A DNA stretch of 35,511 bases from JBKBYG01 sp046313435 (GTDB lineage Bacteria > Pseudomonadota > Alphaproteobacteria > Rickettsiales > Arcanibacteraceae), in assembly GCA_046313435.1 (NCBI GenBank), contig JBKBYG010000016.1, positions 1-35,511 of the forward strand, in the 5' to 3' direction. The notes beneath the pieces were generated by a model. That model ran no database searches. It was not told the origin of the DNA and saw only the letters and a program-made list of their open reading frames with translations. Position 1 is the first letter of the stretch. Every line of letters begins with the position of its first letter. The translations under genes and the position numbers were made by a program. Shown here piece after piece: positions 8,642 through 16,787 of the stretch.

Positions 8642-8923
8642 TTATTTTCCTATATAATGTTGATTAAATTTTGTTGGTATAAATTCTATAATTTCATATT
8701 CTGCTAAATCATTTATATAAAAAGGATCTTGCTTTATAATATCATTTATTTCAGTTTTAGATATATTATCAGCAATGATTATTCCACCAGTTCGTGGGGT
8801 TTTCCTACCAGAAACTACAAAAATATTTTTAGCAAAATATTCATCCAAAAAATTTTTATGTTCTTCTAAAAAGTTTTCTATTTTTTCTATCTCAACTTTA
8901 TAAATTATTGAAATTATAAACAT
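8642..8923 (-). CDS. YciI-like protein
   Basis: This 93-residue protein of the YciI family has a ferredoxin-like dimeric alpha/beta-barrel fold. The family pattern is seen in the early His (EEHKNFL, about 20-26), the central SGRKTPRTGGIIIAD (about 38-52) and the closing DPFYINDLAEYEIIEFIP (about 66-83). Members bind small molecules or act as minor enzymes; the substrate is unknown here. It lies between nrdA and nrdB, ending 2 bp before the nrdB start, so it is very likely co-transcribed with nrdB and radA. The only space upstream for a promoter is short (about 35 bp after the hairpin at 8960-8980). Confidence 0.82.
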   Translation of the reverse strand: MFIISIIYKVEIEKIENFLEEHKNFLDEYFAKNIFVVSGRKTPRTGGIIIADNISKTEINDIIKQDPFYINDLAEYEIIEFIPTKFNQHYIGK

Positions 8924-8959
8924 TTTTTACATAATTAACTTAATAATATTTTGAAAAAG

Positions 8960-8980
8960 ATCCTGAAAAAAGTTCAGGAT
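8960..8980 (-). terminator. Hairpin with T-run after nrdA, before the YciI-like gene
   Basis: ATCCTGAA (8960-8967) pairs with TTCAGGAT (8973-8980) around a 5-nt loop. Read on the minus strand, in the direction of nrdA transcription, the stem is followed by CTTTTTC, the form of a rho-independent terminator. The flanks GTC...ATC around such a stem resemble a hairpin repeat I recall from Rickettsiales genomes (memory, not a search). It could end or attenuate the nrdA message before nrdB. Confidence 0.6.
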
Positions 8981-9004
8981 GACCCAAGCATTAATTTGGA
9001 TGCA

Positions 9005-9118
9005 TAATGTTTGTTCCACTTATAATTCGAGCGGGGAGCCCGATGAACGTATTTAAAATACGTGATAGAGGGTAATTCCCAAAGTACAACGAAATAGTAA
9101 TATAAGTGAAAAACATTA
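9005..9118. repeat. 114-bp structured palindromic element abutting the nrdA stop codon
   Basis: The outer arms TAATGTTT...CACTTATA (9005-9024) and TATAAGTG...AAACATTA (9101-9118) pair over 16 bp with a small internal loop. At the centre ACGTATTT (9047-9054) pairs exactly with AAATACGT (9056-9063). Between them, GCCC (38-41 of the 9000s) can pair with GGGT (9070-9073) and GGG (9034-9036) with CCC (9078-9080), leaving a symmetric internal loop GATGA/GATAGA. Local mini-hairpins CGGG/CCCG and GGG/CCC would instead give a cloverleaf. It ends one base before the nrdA stop triplet. It is probably a palindromic repeat element or a structured 3' UTR. Confidence 0.7.
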
Positions 9119-10924
9119 TTACTGGCAAGCTAAGCATTCATCATAGTTACCGCTCTCGGAGCTATTACTTGCGTTTTTTATCATTTTATCAAAATCAAAT
9201 TTTTCAACTTTATGTGATACTTTATCTGCTCTTTGAATTGAAGTCGAGCGTAAATAATACATCCCTTTAACACCTTTTTTCCAAGCATCAAAATGCAATT
9301 GGTGAAGTATTTTCTTGTTTACATTTCCTGGTAAGAATATATTGAGTGATTGACCTTGGCAAATATATTTTGCACGATCAGCAGCAAGCTCTATGATCCA
9401 TCCTTGGTTGATTTCTTGTGCAGTTTTAAATACATCCTTTTCGTGATCTGTTAAGAATGTAAGATGCTGTACTGATCCTTCGTTAGTTGAAATTGAAGAC
9501 CAAATCTGTTCATTATTTAGACCTTTTTCTTCAAGTAATTTAATCAAATGCTTATTACGCACATTAAACGAACCTGTTAAAGTTTTCTGAGTAAAGCTAT
9601 TTGCAGCATATGGTTCAATACCAGGCGAAGAATTACCTGCGATTACTGAAATCGATGCAGTAGGTGCTATTGCAATTTTATTGCTAAATCTTTCCATAAC
9701 TCCAACTTCTTCAGCATCAGGACAGGCGCCTCTTTCTTCTGCGAGTTCTTTTGAAGCAATATCCGCTTGAGTTCTAATATGTTCAAATATTTTATTATTC
9801 CATACTTTTGCCATTACTGATTCCATAGGCACATCTTTAGATTGTAAGAACGAATGCAGTCCCATCACTCCCATACCTATACTACGCTCACGCATTGCAG
9901 AATATTTTGCTTTATCCATAGTACCAGGAGCATTATCTATAAAATCCTGTAATACATTATCTAAGAAACGCATAACATCTTTAATGAAAACAGGGTCATC
10001 TTTCCATTCCTCAAAATGTTCGAGATTGAGTGAAGAAAGACAACACACAGCTGTACGATCCTTGCCAAGATGGTCAAAACCTGTAGGTAATGTAATCTCA
10101 TTACATAGATTTGAAGTTTTAACAGTGAGCCCAAGTTTTCTGTGGTGTTCAGGTGTCGCTTTATTTACATTATCTATAAATAATAAATATGGCTCACCTG
10201 TTTCGATCCTAGCGGTAAGAAGTCTGATCCATAAATCACGAGCTTTTACAGTAGATACTATATGTTGATCTTTAGGACTAATTAAATCCCAATCCAAGTC
10301 TTTATCTACAGCATTCATGAAAGCATCACTAATTACTACACCGTGATGAATGTTTAATGCTTTTCTGTTTGGATCTCCCCCTGTTGCTCTTCTTATATCA
10401 ATAAATTCTTCAATTTCTGGCCCCCAGACAGGATAATAAACTGCAGCACTTCCACGCCTAAGATTCCCTTGAGAGACTGCAAGTGTTTGAGAATCTTGCA
10501 CACATATAAAAGGTATTACGCCTGAAGTTTGCCCATTACCGCGAACCTTTTCTCCTATAGAACGTAAATTTCCCCAGTAAGTGCCAATTCCTCCGCCTCT
10601 TGCTGCAAGCCAAACATTTTCATTCCATACATCTACAATTCCATGTAGACTATCTTCTGTTTCATTTAAAAAGCAAGATATAGGTAGCCCTCTACTTGTT
10701 CCGCCATTGCTGAGTATAGGAGTGGCAGGCATAAACCACATTTTACTTATATAGTTATAAATTCTTTGAGAATGCTCAGCATCATCGCCATAATATGATG
10801 CTACTCTAGCAAATAATGTTTGATAGGTTTCGCCATCTAGTAAATAACGATCTTTTAATACTGCTTTCCCAAAATCAGTTAAATTTTTGTCTGCTTCTTG
10901 GTTTATTTGAACATTAATAGCCAT
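9119..10924 (-). CDS. nrdA: Ribonucleotide reductase class I, alpha subunit (NrdA), no ATP-cone
   Basis: NrdA reduces ribonucleoside diphosphates to deoxyribonucleotides. At 601 residues it is shorter than E. coli NrdA (761). The active site is complete: C84 (ISCFLNE), N272-C274-E276 (NLCNEI), C294 (AVCCLSS), paired tyrosines in GMYYLRSTS for radical transfer, and a C-terminal redox pair C597/C600 (ECLACQ). The protein begins at the region just after the ATP-cone; no ATP-cone sequence is present, and the upstream DNA does not encode one. Overall activity control by ATP/dATP is therefore not expected, though the specificity site should remain (inference). NrdR-like boxes and a promoter lie about 150-230 bp upstream. 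GAGG precedes ATG at a rather long spacing. Confidence 0.96.
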   Translation of the reverse strand: MAINVQINQEADKNLTDFGKAVLKDRYLLDGETYQTLFARVASYYGDDAEHSQRIYNYISKMWFMPATPILSNGGTSRGLPISCFLNETEDSLHGIVDVWNENVWLAARGGGIGTYWGNLRSIGEKVRGNGQTSGVIPFICVQDSQTLAVSQGNLRRGSAAVYYPVWGPEIEEFIDIRRATGGDPNRKALNIHHGVVISDAFMNAVDKDLDWDLISPKDQHIVSTVKARDLWIRLLTARIETGEPYLLFIDNVNKATPEHHRKLGLTVKTSNLCNEITLPTGFDHLGKDRTAVCCLSSLNLEHFEEWKDDPVFIKDVMRFLDNVLQDFIDNAPGTMDKAKYSAMRERSIGMGVMGLHSFLQSKDVPMESVMAKVWNNKIFEHIRTQADIASKELAEERGACPDAEEVGVMERFSNKIAIAPTASISVIAGNSSPGIEPYAANSFTQKTLTGSFNVRNKHLIKLLEEKGLNNEQIWSSISTNEGSVQHLTFLTDHEKDVFKTAQEINQGWIIELAADRAKYICQGQSLNIFLPGNVNKKILHQLHFDAWKKGVKGMYYLRSTSIQRADKVSHKVEKFDFDKMIKNASNSSESGNYDECLACQ

Positions 10925-11074
10925 AATTTAATTGTACCTCAGTAAGATTGTTATCAAATTTATGTAAAATATAAGCTGTTTTTTAAGACAAAATGCTTAC
11001 GCAAAAACTACTTTATACTCTTAAATATCCAGAACATATCTCGAATATATTTTTAACATTTCTGCTAGAATTAT

Positions 11075-11103
11075 AATATAAGCAAATAAAATAGACTTGT
11101 CTA
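11075..11103 (-). promoter_or_regulatory. Probable nrdA core promoter
   Basis: On the minus strand, TAGACA (11103-11098, 5 of 6 matches to the -35 consensus) is followed after exactly 17 bp by TATATT (11080-11075, 5 of 6 matches to the -10). Transcription would start near 11068, leaving a leader of about 145 nt before the nrdA ATG. Confidence 0.5.
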
Positions 11104-11107
11104 TAAT

Positions 11108-11154
11108 TTTATATATATAGTATAATTTTTTTTGCTAACTACTATATATAGTAG
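11108..11154. promoter_or_regulatory. Tandem NrdR-like boxes upstream of nrdA
   Basis: Two 16-bp sites lie at 11108-11123 and 11139-11154, separated by 15 bp, so their centres are 31 bp apart as is usual for NrdR pairs. The distal site is a perfect palindrome, CTACTATATATAGTAG, and its core CTATATATAG fits the published NrdR core CwAtATaTwG completely. The proximal site has one core mismatch (A for the first C). They sit directly upstream of the -35 of the nrdA promoter. NrdR itself is not encoded in this window. Confidence 0.6.
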
Positions 11155-11299
11155 GAAAGAGAAGGTTTTTCGTAAAAGTCAATAGTTTATTGGGGAAAAA
11201 ATTTAGGAATAATTATATGATTATATATACTTAAAATAATAAATAATAGGTTAAAACTCAAAATATTAAGACATAAATTTTTTGCAAAAAAAGTTTGGT

Positions 11300-12052
11300 T
11301 CAGGAATTTTTATTTTGTATGCAATGGATGTTTACAATATAATCATTTGCGCGAGTTTCAATATTGTAATTAGCTACAAAACCTGAGCTAGGCGAAAGAT
11401 GAAAATAAGAAAGATTTTTGTTCAAGAATGCTTTTAAGCTTCCGAGTCCGATGGCTATTCCACTTACTTTAAAAGGCTGAGTTTCAGTGACATTATTATT
11501 TGTATGAAAAAATTTTTGAACCGCTTTAATGACACCTATAACATTACCAGAGTTATCAAGTAATGGGCCGCCACTGTTGCCATGTTCAATATTGGCAACA
11601 AACTCAACTTGTTTTGCATGAGTTATGGGGGAATCAAAGCCAATTAAATTGCTTTTTGTAACAACAGACATTCCATCAATTGAATGATTAAGCGGATATC
11701 CAACGATTGTTAAAGGATCATTGATGTTTAACCCATCATTTGACCGTATATTTGCAATTTGTTTAGGATTAGAAGTTGTATATAACAATGCCAGATCTTC
11801 ATGAACATCAACAGAGACCAATTTTGCAATGCTGGGTTTTACAGCCCCTCTAATACTTATATTGACACATTGCTCAACCACATGCTCATTTGTTATTATA
11901 TAATTATTTGATATAAAAAAGCCTGTGCCGCTAGATATAGTATAGGATTTACCATTAGCAAGACCATATGATCTAACTTTATCCCACTCATCCGCATAAA
12001 CATAATTACTAATTATAAAGGGTAAAAATAACAAAATACGCATAAAAAACAT
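11300..12052 (-). CDS. Secreted trypsin-like serine protease (HtrA-type catalytic domain, no PDZ)
   Basis: This 250-residue protein starts with a signal peptide (residues 4-20, ending NYVYA before DEW), so it acts in the periplasm or outside. The catalytic triad is visible: H57 in TNEHVVEQ, D86 in HEDLALLY, and S160 in HGNSGGPLLD, the last matching the HtrA/Deg consensus. No PDZ domain follows; the protein ends about 40 residues after the protease fold, so it is a single-domain trypsin-like protease and not DegP itself. The start could be M1 or M4; neither has a clear ribosome binding site. It lies 48 bp downstream of priA on the same strand. The substrate is unknown. Confidence 0.85.
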   Translation of the reverse strand: MFFMRILLFLPFIISNYVYADEWDKVRSYGLANGKSYTISSGTGFFISNNYIITNEHVVEQCVNISIRGAVKPSIAKLVSVDVHEDLALLYTTSNPKQIANIRSNDGLNINDPLTIVGYPLNHSIDGMSVVTKSNLIGFDSPITHAKQVEFVANIEHGNSGGPLLDNSGNVIGVIKAVQKFFHTNNNVTETQPFKVSGIAIGLGSLKAFLNKNLSYFHLSPSSGFVANYNIETRANDYIVNIHCIQNKNS

Positions 12053-12100
12053 CTAAATATATTAAATATTTAAATATTATAACGCTAAACAGTTAATTTT

Positions 12101-14251
12101 TTAATAAAAATTATAAGGGTCGATATCGATTTTAAGTTTAATAGAAGAACTTAACTTAAAGTTTTTAAACCAATGATTCAGGTAATTTTGAATATTGATA
12201 TTGCGATTTGCTTTCACTAAAATTCTATATCGATATTTATTTCTTAATTTTGATAATATGGCAGGAGTAGGTCCTAAAACTTTAACATCTTTAGTCCCAG
12301 GCGCATTTTTTACTAATAAATATGAATAATATTTAACTTTACTTTCGTCTGCCCCAGATAAAATAATAGCTGCTAATTTAGAAAAAGGAGGCATCATACT
12401 TTCTTTGCGATTTTCAATTTCAACTTTTAAGAACTCTTCTTGATTATTAGTTTTAAGAGCTTGGATTATGGGGTTTCCAATATTGTATGTTTGAATAATT
12501 ACTTTTCCTCTAATTTTTTCTCTTCCAGCACGACCACTTAGTTGACTAAGTAATTGGAAATTTTTTTCGCTTGCCCTTAAATCACCCCCTGCAAGTCCTA
12601 AATCAGCATCAATAATGCCAACAAGAGTTAATTTTGGAAAATGCAAACCCTTTGCAATAATTTGCGTGCCAATTATAATATTATATTTATTATTTTCAAT
12701 GTCCTGAATTAAGGTTCGAGCTTTAGAAATATCGCTTAATGTATCTTTAGTCATAACGGCAATATTAGCATTGGGAATAAGATTTTTTACTTCTTCTTCA
12801 ATCCTTTCAACCCCAGGGCCACAGGCAATAAAACTATCTTCATTAGTACAATTTGGGCAAATATTTTGTTTTCTTACAAAATATCCACAATGATGACATT
12901 CTAATTTATTTTTTGCCTTATGTTCTACTAACCAAGTTGAACAATTTATACAAGTATATCTAAAACCACAAGCCTTACAAAGCGTAAGAGGGGCATAACC
13001 TCTGCGATTTAAAAAAAGCATTGCTTGATATCCTTGATCAAGCGTAGAAATAATATTTTCCTTAAGAGTATTAGATAGCCAATGATTTTTAACTAATTCT
13101 TCTTCTCTCATGTCTACAATTTCTGTCTCAGGCAATGCAACTTGACTATATCTTGAGGGTAAATTTATTTTAATGTATTTATTATTTTGAGTATTTAATA
13201 TTGTTTCAAGGCTAGGGGTTGCTGAAGCTAAAATTACAGGGATTTTTTCTTTTGCCCCTCTAGCTACAGCCATGTCACGGGCATTGTAAATTACACCTTC
13301 TTCCTGTTTATAGGATGATTCGTGCTCTTCATCAACAATAATTAAAGCAAGATTATTAAAGGGAAGGAATAATGCACTTCTTGCGCCAATAATAAGCTGA
13401 ACATCACCATTAACAATTCCATGCCAGGCATTCCTTCTTTCTTTATCAGTAATACTTGAATGCCATACACAAGGTTTAAAGCCAAATCTTTTTATAAATC
13501 TTTCAATGAGTTGGGTTGCAAGCACTATTTCAGGAAGTAATATAAGTATTTGGCTATTGGAAGTCTCAAGCATTTCTTTAATAATTGAAAAGTAAACCTC
13601 TGTCTTTCCTGATCCTGTTATACCTTCAAGTAATATTGTTTTATGACTATATTCGGAAATTGTATGTTTTATAAAATTTACAGCATTTTGTTGTACTTCC
13701 GATAAAGGCGGAAAATTTGTTAGGTGTATTTTTTTTTGGATTGATTTAATTGGAATTTTTTCAATAAAATTTAACTTATACATTTTATTTATAAAATCTT
13801 TATTGAAATCACTTGTAGTTAATTCCTCAATGGATAATAATTTATCTTGAAGTATATCGATTAATTTTTTCCTTTGAGAAGTAAGCTTAGCTTCCAAAAA
13901 AAAGCCTGTTAGTTTATATAAATATTTAATTTCTATTTTACCCTCAAGGTTAATAGGTAAAACCATTTTCATAATACTACCTAATGGATACATAGAATAT
14001 TTAGCAATCCAATTAAGAAACTCATAAAAACTATGCTGAATTAAAGGTATTTCAACTTTATCTATAACCGTTTTAATTTTATCTACTGGGGTTTCGATAT
14101 GAGAATTTATGCTCCAAACTATTCCTATTGTTTCCTTGTTACGAAATGGAACCCTAACATAGTTACCAATTTCAATATCGGATAAAGATGTTTTGTAAGA
14201 AAAAGAATTAGTATTAATCAAAGGCAATACTACTTCAATAAATATTTCCAC
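12101..14251 (-). CDS. priA: Primosomal replication-restart helicase PriA
   Basis: PriA recognises stalled forks and reloads the replisome. The 716 residues show an N-terminal DNA-binding region (about 1-180), a helicase core with Walker A GITGSGKT at 210-217 and DEEH at 307-310, and a zinc-binding insertion with eight cysteines (425, 428, 434, 437, 452, 455, 465, 468). Conserved C-terminal helicase motifs include GTQIIAKGLHFP and QLSGRAGRE. The start is GTG with AGGAAG upstream at normal spacing. It is divergent from the orphan gene at 14444; the 190 bp between them must hold both promoters, but I could not pick convincing ones. Confidence 0.97.
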   Translation of the reverse strand: MEIFIEVVLPLINTNSFSYKTSLSDIEIGNYVRVPFRNKETIGIVWSINSHIETPVDKIKTVIDKVEIPLIQHSFYEFLNWIAKYSMYPLGSIMKMVLPINLEGKIEIKYLYKLTGFFLEAKLTSQRKKLIDILQDKLLSIEELTTSDFNKDFINKMYKLNFIEKIPIKSIQKKIHLTNFPPLSEVQQNAVNFIKHTISEYSHKTILLEGITGSGKTEVYFSIIKEMLETSNSQILILLPEIVLATQLIERFIKRFGFKPCVWHSSITDKERRNAWHGIVNGDVQLIIGARSALFLPFNNLALIIVDEEHESSYKQEEGVIYNARDMAVARGAKEKIPVILASATPSLETILNTQNNKYIKINLPSRYSQVALPETEIVDMREEELVKNHWLSNTLKENIISTLDQGYQAMLFLNRRGYAPLTLCKACGFRYTCINCSTWLVEHKAKNKLECHHCGYFVRKQNICPNCTNEDSFIACGPGVERIEEEVKNLIPNANIAVMTKDTLSDISKARTLIQDIENNKYNIIIGTQIIAKGLHFPKLTLVGIIDADLGLAGGDLRASEKNFQLLSQLSGRAGREKIRGKVIIQTYNIGNPIIQALKTNNQEEFLKVEIENRKESMMPPFSKLAAIILSGADESKVKYYSYLLVKNAPGTKDVKVLGPTPAILSKLRNKYRYRILVKANRNINIQNYLNHWFKNFKLSSSIKLKIDIDPYNFY

Positions 14252-14443
14252 AATTAAACTTCCTTTTGCAATAATTAATATTTTAACTTTCCGTTCTTTA
14301 TTCTTTAATAAATTTTAGTCAAGTAATTAACCGATAAAAGATAAATAAATCTTTACAAATCTAATTATTAAAAAATTATCAATTTTTTAATAATTAAACC
14401 ATAAGATTAAAGTTAAGAAAAACAAAATTTATAAAGGTATGAT

Positions 14444-15061
14444 ATGGCTAAAAATAATTTATTAGATATACAGAAAGATTTAAATTTACCACATATACTC
14501 CCATTAAAATTAAATATTAATCATAAATTATCACCTATAGCAATAGCAGATTTTGTAGAATTAGTTATTAAGGAAGGAATTGAGGGCATAGCTGAAAAAA
14601 CTATTGATAAAGGTTTAGATAAATTAATAAACAAGGTAGATTATATAAGTGATTCATTAGAAATATTCCTTGTAAGTTCAGTAGAAGCAATAATAAAAAA
14701 CTTACCATTTAACTCAGCGATTAACATTGTTGCTCACAGAATTATTCATTTAGTAGTAGAACAATTTAAACCTTTAATCAAAGAATCAATAGAAAAAATG
14801 GAAATAAATTTGAAAGACCAAATTATAGGAGATGTTACAGAAATAAAAGAACAATTGGAAAGCTTTTTTATAGAATATATACAAGATGAACTATATGACG
14901 TGCCAAATTATATGCTTGGTAAACTTAAATATTATGAAGAAAAATTATGTAACAAATTAGGCAATTTTAGAAGTTTAGAAGGGGATAAGACTTTAGAAAC
15001 AAATGAAGGGTTTTTAGGATATTTAAACCTTAGTGGAATGCTTAACTATATGTTTGAGTAA
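14444..15061 (+). CDS. Orphan protein of 205 residues, mostly helical
   Basis: I do not recognise this protein. It has no signal peptide and no cysteine cluster, and is rich in Ile, Lys, Glu and Leu with long amphipathic helices (about 30-75, 80-110, 112-150 and 155-175). Residues 77-110 are the most hydrophobic and could contact a membrane, but they are broken by charged and polar residues. The N-terminal DLNLPHILPLKLNI is Pro/Leu-rich and the end (GFLGYLNLSGMLNYMF) is aromatic. AAAGG sits 6 bp before ATG, so translation is likely. It lies alone between divergent priA and convergent ruvX. It may be a lineage-specific protein, possibly host-interaction related, but nothing in the sequence proves this. 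Confidence 0.7.
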   Translation: MAKNNLLDIQKDLNLPHILPLKLNINHKLSPIAIADFVELVIKEGIEGIAEKTIDKGLDKLINKVDYISDSLEIFLVSSVEAIIKNLPFNSAINIVAHRIIHLVVEQFKPLIKESIEKMEINLKDQIIGDVTEIKEQLESFFIEYIQDELYDVPNYMLGKLKYYEEKLCNKLGNFRSLEGDKTLETNEGFLGYLNLSGMLNYMFE

Positions 15062-15077
15062 GTTAAAAATGGTAGTG

Positions 15078-15542
15078 TTACGAAATCATATTAATATGAT
15101 CAAGCGTATTCTGTAATATTAAAGATGCTGAAATTTTATCGTCCATTAAATTTTTTCTCTTGCGGGTATAATTACTTTCGCTTAAGGCCCGCAATGCAGC
15201 ACTGGTAGATAATCTTTCATCTTGTAAATAAATAGGCAATTTAAATTTTTCTAAAATGAAGTTTGCAAATTTCCTTATTACTACACAAGCTTCACCTTCT
15301 TCTCCGTTCATCATTTTAGGCAGTCCTATTACAAATCCACAATATTCATCTTTAATTATAGAATTAATTTTTTCTAAGTCATTTTTAATGTTTGTTCTTA
15401 TCATTAAAGAGTAAGGATTAGAAATGGTTTTAGAAAGATCGCTTATAGCAATTCCGATTTTTTTGCTGCCTACATCTAACCCTATAATTCTTTTATTAGA
15501 AATTAAAAAAGTTTTGAATAAATTTATATCGTTATATAACAT
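15078..15542 (-). CDS. ruvX: Holliday-junction resolvase-like protein RuvX (YqgF)
   Basis: This 154-residue RNase H-fold nuclease family protein is also implicated in 16S rRNA 5'-end maturation. The first strand carries GLDVGSKKIGIAISD (residues about 21-35) with the catalytic Asp. GFVIGLPKMMNGEEGE (about 70-85) and LQDERLSTSAA (about 101-111) are family signatures, and MDDKISASLILQNTL supplies the last acidic residues. The first 17 residues are longer than in many homologues, so the true start could be internal. However, the annotated ATG follows the dxr stop with no spacing at all (TAA ATG), which favours coupled translation. It ends 17 bp from the convergent orphan gene. Confidence 0.92.
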   Translation of the reverse strand: MLYNDINLFKTFLISNKRIIGLDVGSKKIGIAISDLSKTISNPYSLMIRTNIKNDLEKINSIIKDEYCGFVIGLPKMMNGEEGEACVVIRKFANFILEKFKLPIYLQDERLSTSAALRALSESNYTRKRKNLMDDKISASLILQNTLDHINMIS

Positions 15543-16703
15543 TTAATTATTTATTAAATTAAGAGTAATATTACGTGTTTCTTTATCAATTTGAATTATG
15601 TCATCAATTGAAGCAGGTGACTTAAAAGTAGATTTTTGAAGAACTGCATCTATAATTCTAACTATATCTAGAAATTTAATTTTACAATTGATAAAATTAT
15701 TCACAGCTACTTCATTTGCTGCATTAAAGACTATATTTAAAGCATTTTTGTTAGAGGAATTAAGACAATTTCTTGCAAGCAGGGGTGCAGGAAAACGAGA
15801 ATAATCAATTTGTTCAAAATTAAGAGAAGAGAGTTTAATAAAATCAATGGTAGATATTTTATTTAAAGCTCGCTCTGGCCAGCATAATGCATAAGATATA
15901 GGTATAAGCATGTCAGGTGCCCCAAGCTCGGCAAGTATTGCTCCATCTTTAAAGCTAACCATTCCATGAATAATTGATTCTGGATGGACTATAATATCAA
16001 TTTGATGCTCAGGAAGATTAAACAAATAATGGGCTTCTATCAACTCAAGTGCTTTATTAACCATAGTTGCTGAATCAATAGTTATCTTTTGCCCCATACT
16101 CCAATTAGGATGTTTTAATGCATCCTCCAACTTAACATTTTCCATTTCCGCAAGAGAAAATGTTCTGAAAGGCCCTCCTGAAGCAGTCAAATATAATTTC
16201 TCAATGGACTCACATTGTTCTTTTTGCAAAATTTGATATATAGCATTATGTTCTGAATCGACAGGAAGTATTTTTACATTATGTTCATTGGCTTTATTTA
16301 TCATTAATTCCCCGGCGCAAACAATTGCTTCCTTATTTGCTAAAGCAATATTAGAACCTATTTCTATTGCGCTTATTGTAGGTAAAAGTGCAGCAATGCC
16401 AGTAATTGCCATAAGTATAATATCGCATCGGATATTAGCTACCTCTTTGACAGATTCAAACCCTACTTTAATTTTAATATTCGTTCCTGCTAAACCTTCT
16501 TTTAAGCGATCATACATATTTTCATTAGCAATAACGGCATATTCAGGGTTTAATTCTTTAGCTTGCAAGATTAACAAATCAACATTGCTATGTGCTGTGA
16601 GGGCCTTAATATGCCATTTGTCTGGATTGTTTTTAATAAAACCTATTGCATTTTGGCCAATAGATCCAGTAGAACCAAAAATTGAAATTGTTTTTACAGA
16701 CAT
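15543..16703 (-). CDS. dxr: 1-deoxy-D-xylulose 5-phosphate reductoisomerase
   Basis: Dxr (IspC) is the committed step of the MEP isoprenoid pathway: it converts DXP to methylerythritol phosphate with NADPH and a divalent metal, and is the target of fosmidomycin. The 386-residue length is normal. NADPH binding is shown by FGSTGSIGQNA (residues 9-19). The metal and substrate sites are ANKEAIVCAGE, PVDSEHNAI, TASGGPFR, NWSMGQKITIDSATMVNKALE in two parts, and VHPESIIHG. It is preceded by cdsA (84 bp) and abuts ruvX. The MEP product supplies uppS two genes upstream, so this is an isoprenoid-lipid operon. Confidence 0.97.
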   Translation of the reverse strand: MSVKTISIFGSTGSIGQNAIGFIKNNPDKWHIKALTAHSNVDLLILQAKELNPEYAVIANENMYDRLKEGLAGTNIKIKVGFESVKEVANIRCDIILMAITGIAALLPTISAIEIGSNIALANKEAIVCAGELMINKANEHNVKILPVDSEHNAIYQILQKEQCESIEKLYLTASGGPFRTFSLAEMENVKLEDALKHPNWSMGQKITIDSATMVNKALELIEAHYLFNLPEHQIDIIVHPESIIHGMVSFKDGAILAELGAPDMLIPISYALCWPERALNKISTIDFIKLSSLNFEQIDYSRFPAPLLARNCLNSSNKNALNIVFNAANEVAVNNFINCKIKFLDIVRIIDAVLQKSTFKSPASIDDIIQIDKETRNITLNLINN

Positions 16704-16787
16704 ATAAATTTATTCAATATCAAATTAAAATAAGAATTTTAAAAGATTTATATTTTTATGAAAATATATTTTGTTTATTATAGTCAC

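Larger units (their letters stand above)
10925..11299. other. nrdA leader and regulatory region (375 bp)
   Basis: No gene is seen here. Upstream of nrdA (minus strand) it holds two NrdR-like boxes, a core promoter and a leader of about 145 nt. The part nearest 11299 is the tail of the protease transcription unit and contains T-rich stretches (for example CTTTTTTTG on the minus strand just past the protease stop) that may help termination. Confidence 0.6.

Noticed and set aside
9031..9080. Likeness of the element after nrdA to a group II intron domain V (AGCCCGATG...)
   Set aside because: The stem lacks the AGC triad pairing, the bulge and the GNRA loop, and no intron-encoded protein is nearby.
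11108..11154. TA-rich repeats taken as simple microsatellite
   Set aside because: The palindromic symmetry, core match and 31-bp phasing fit NrdR boxes better than a plain TA run, so they are reported as a finding instead.
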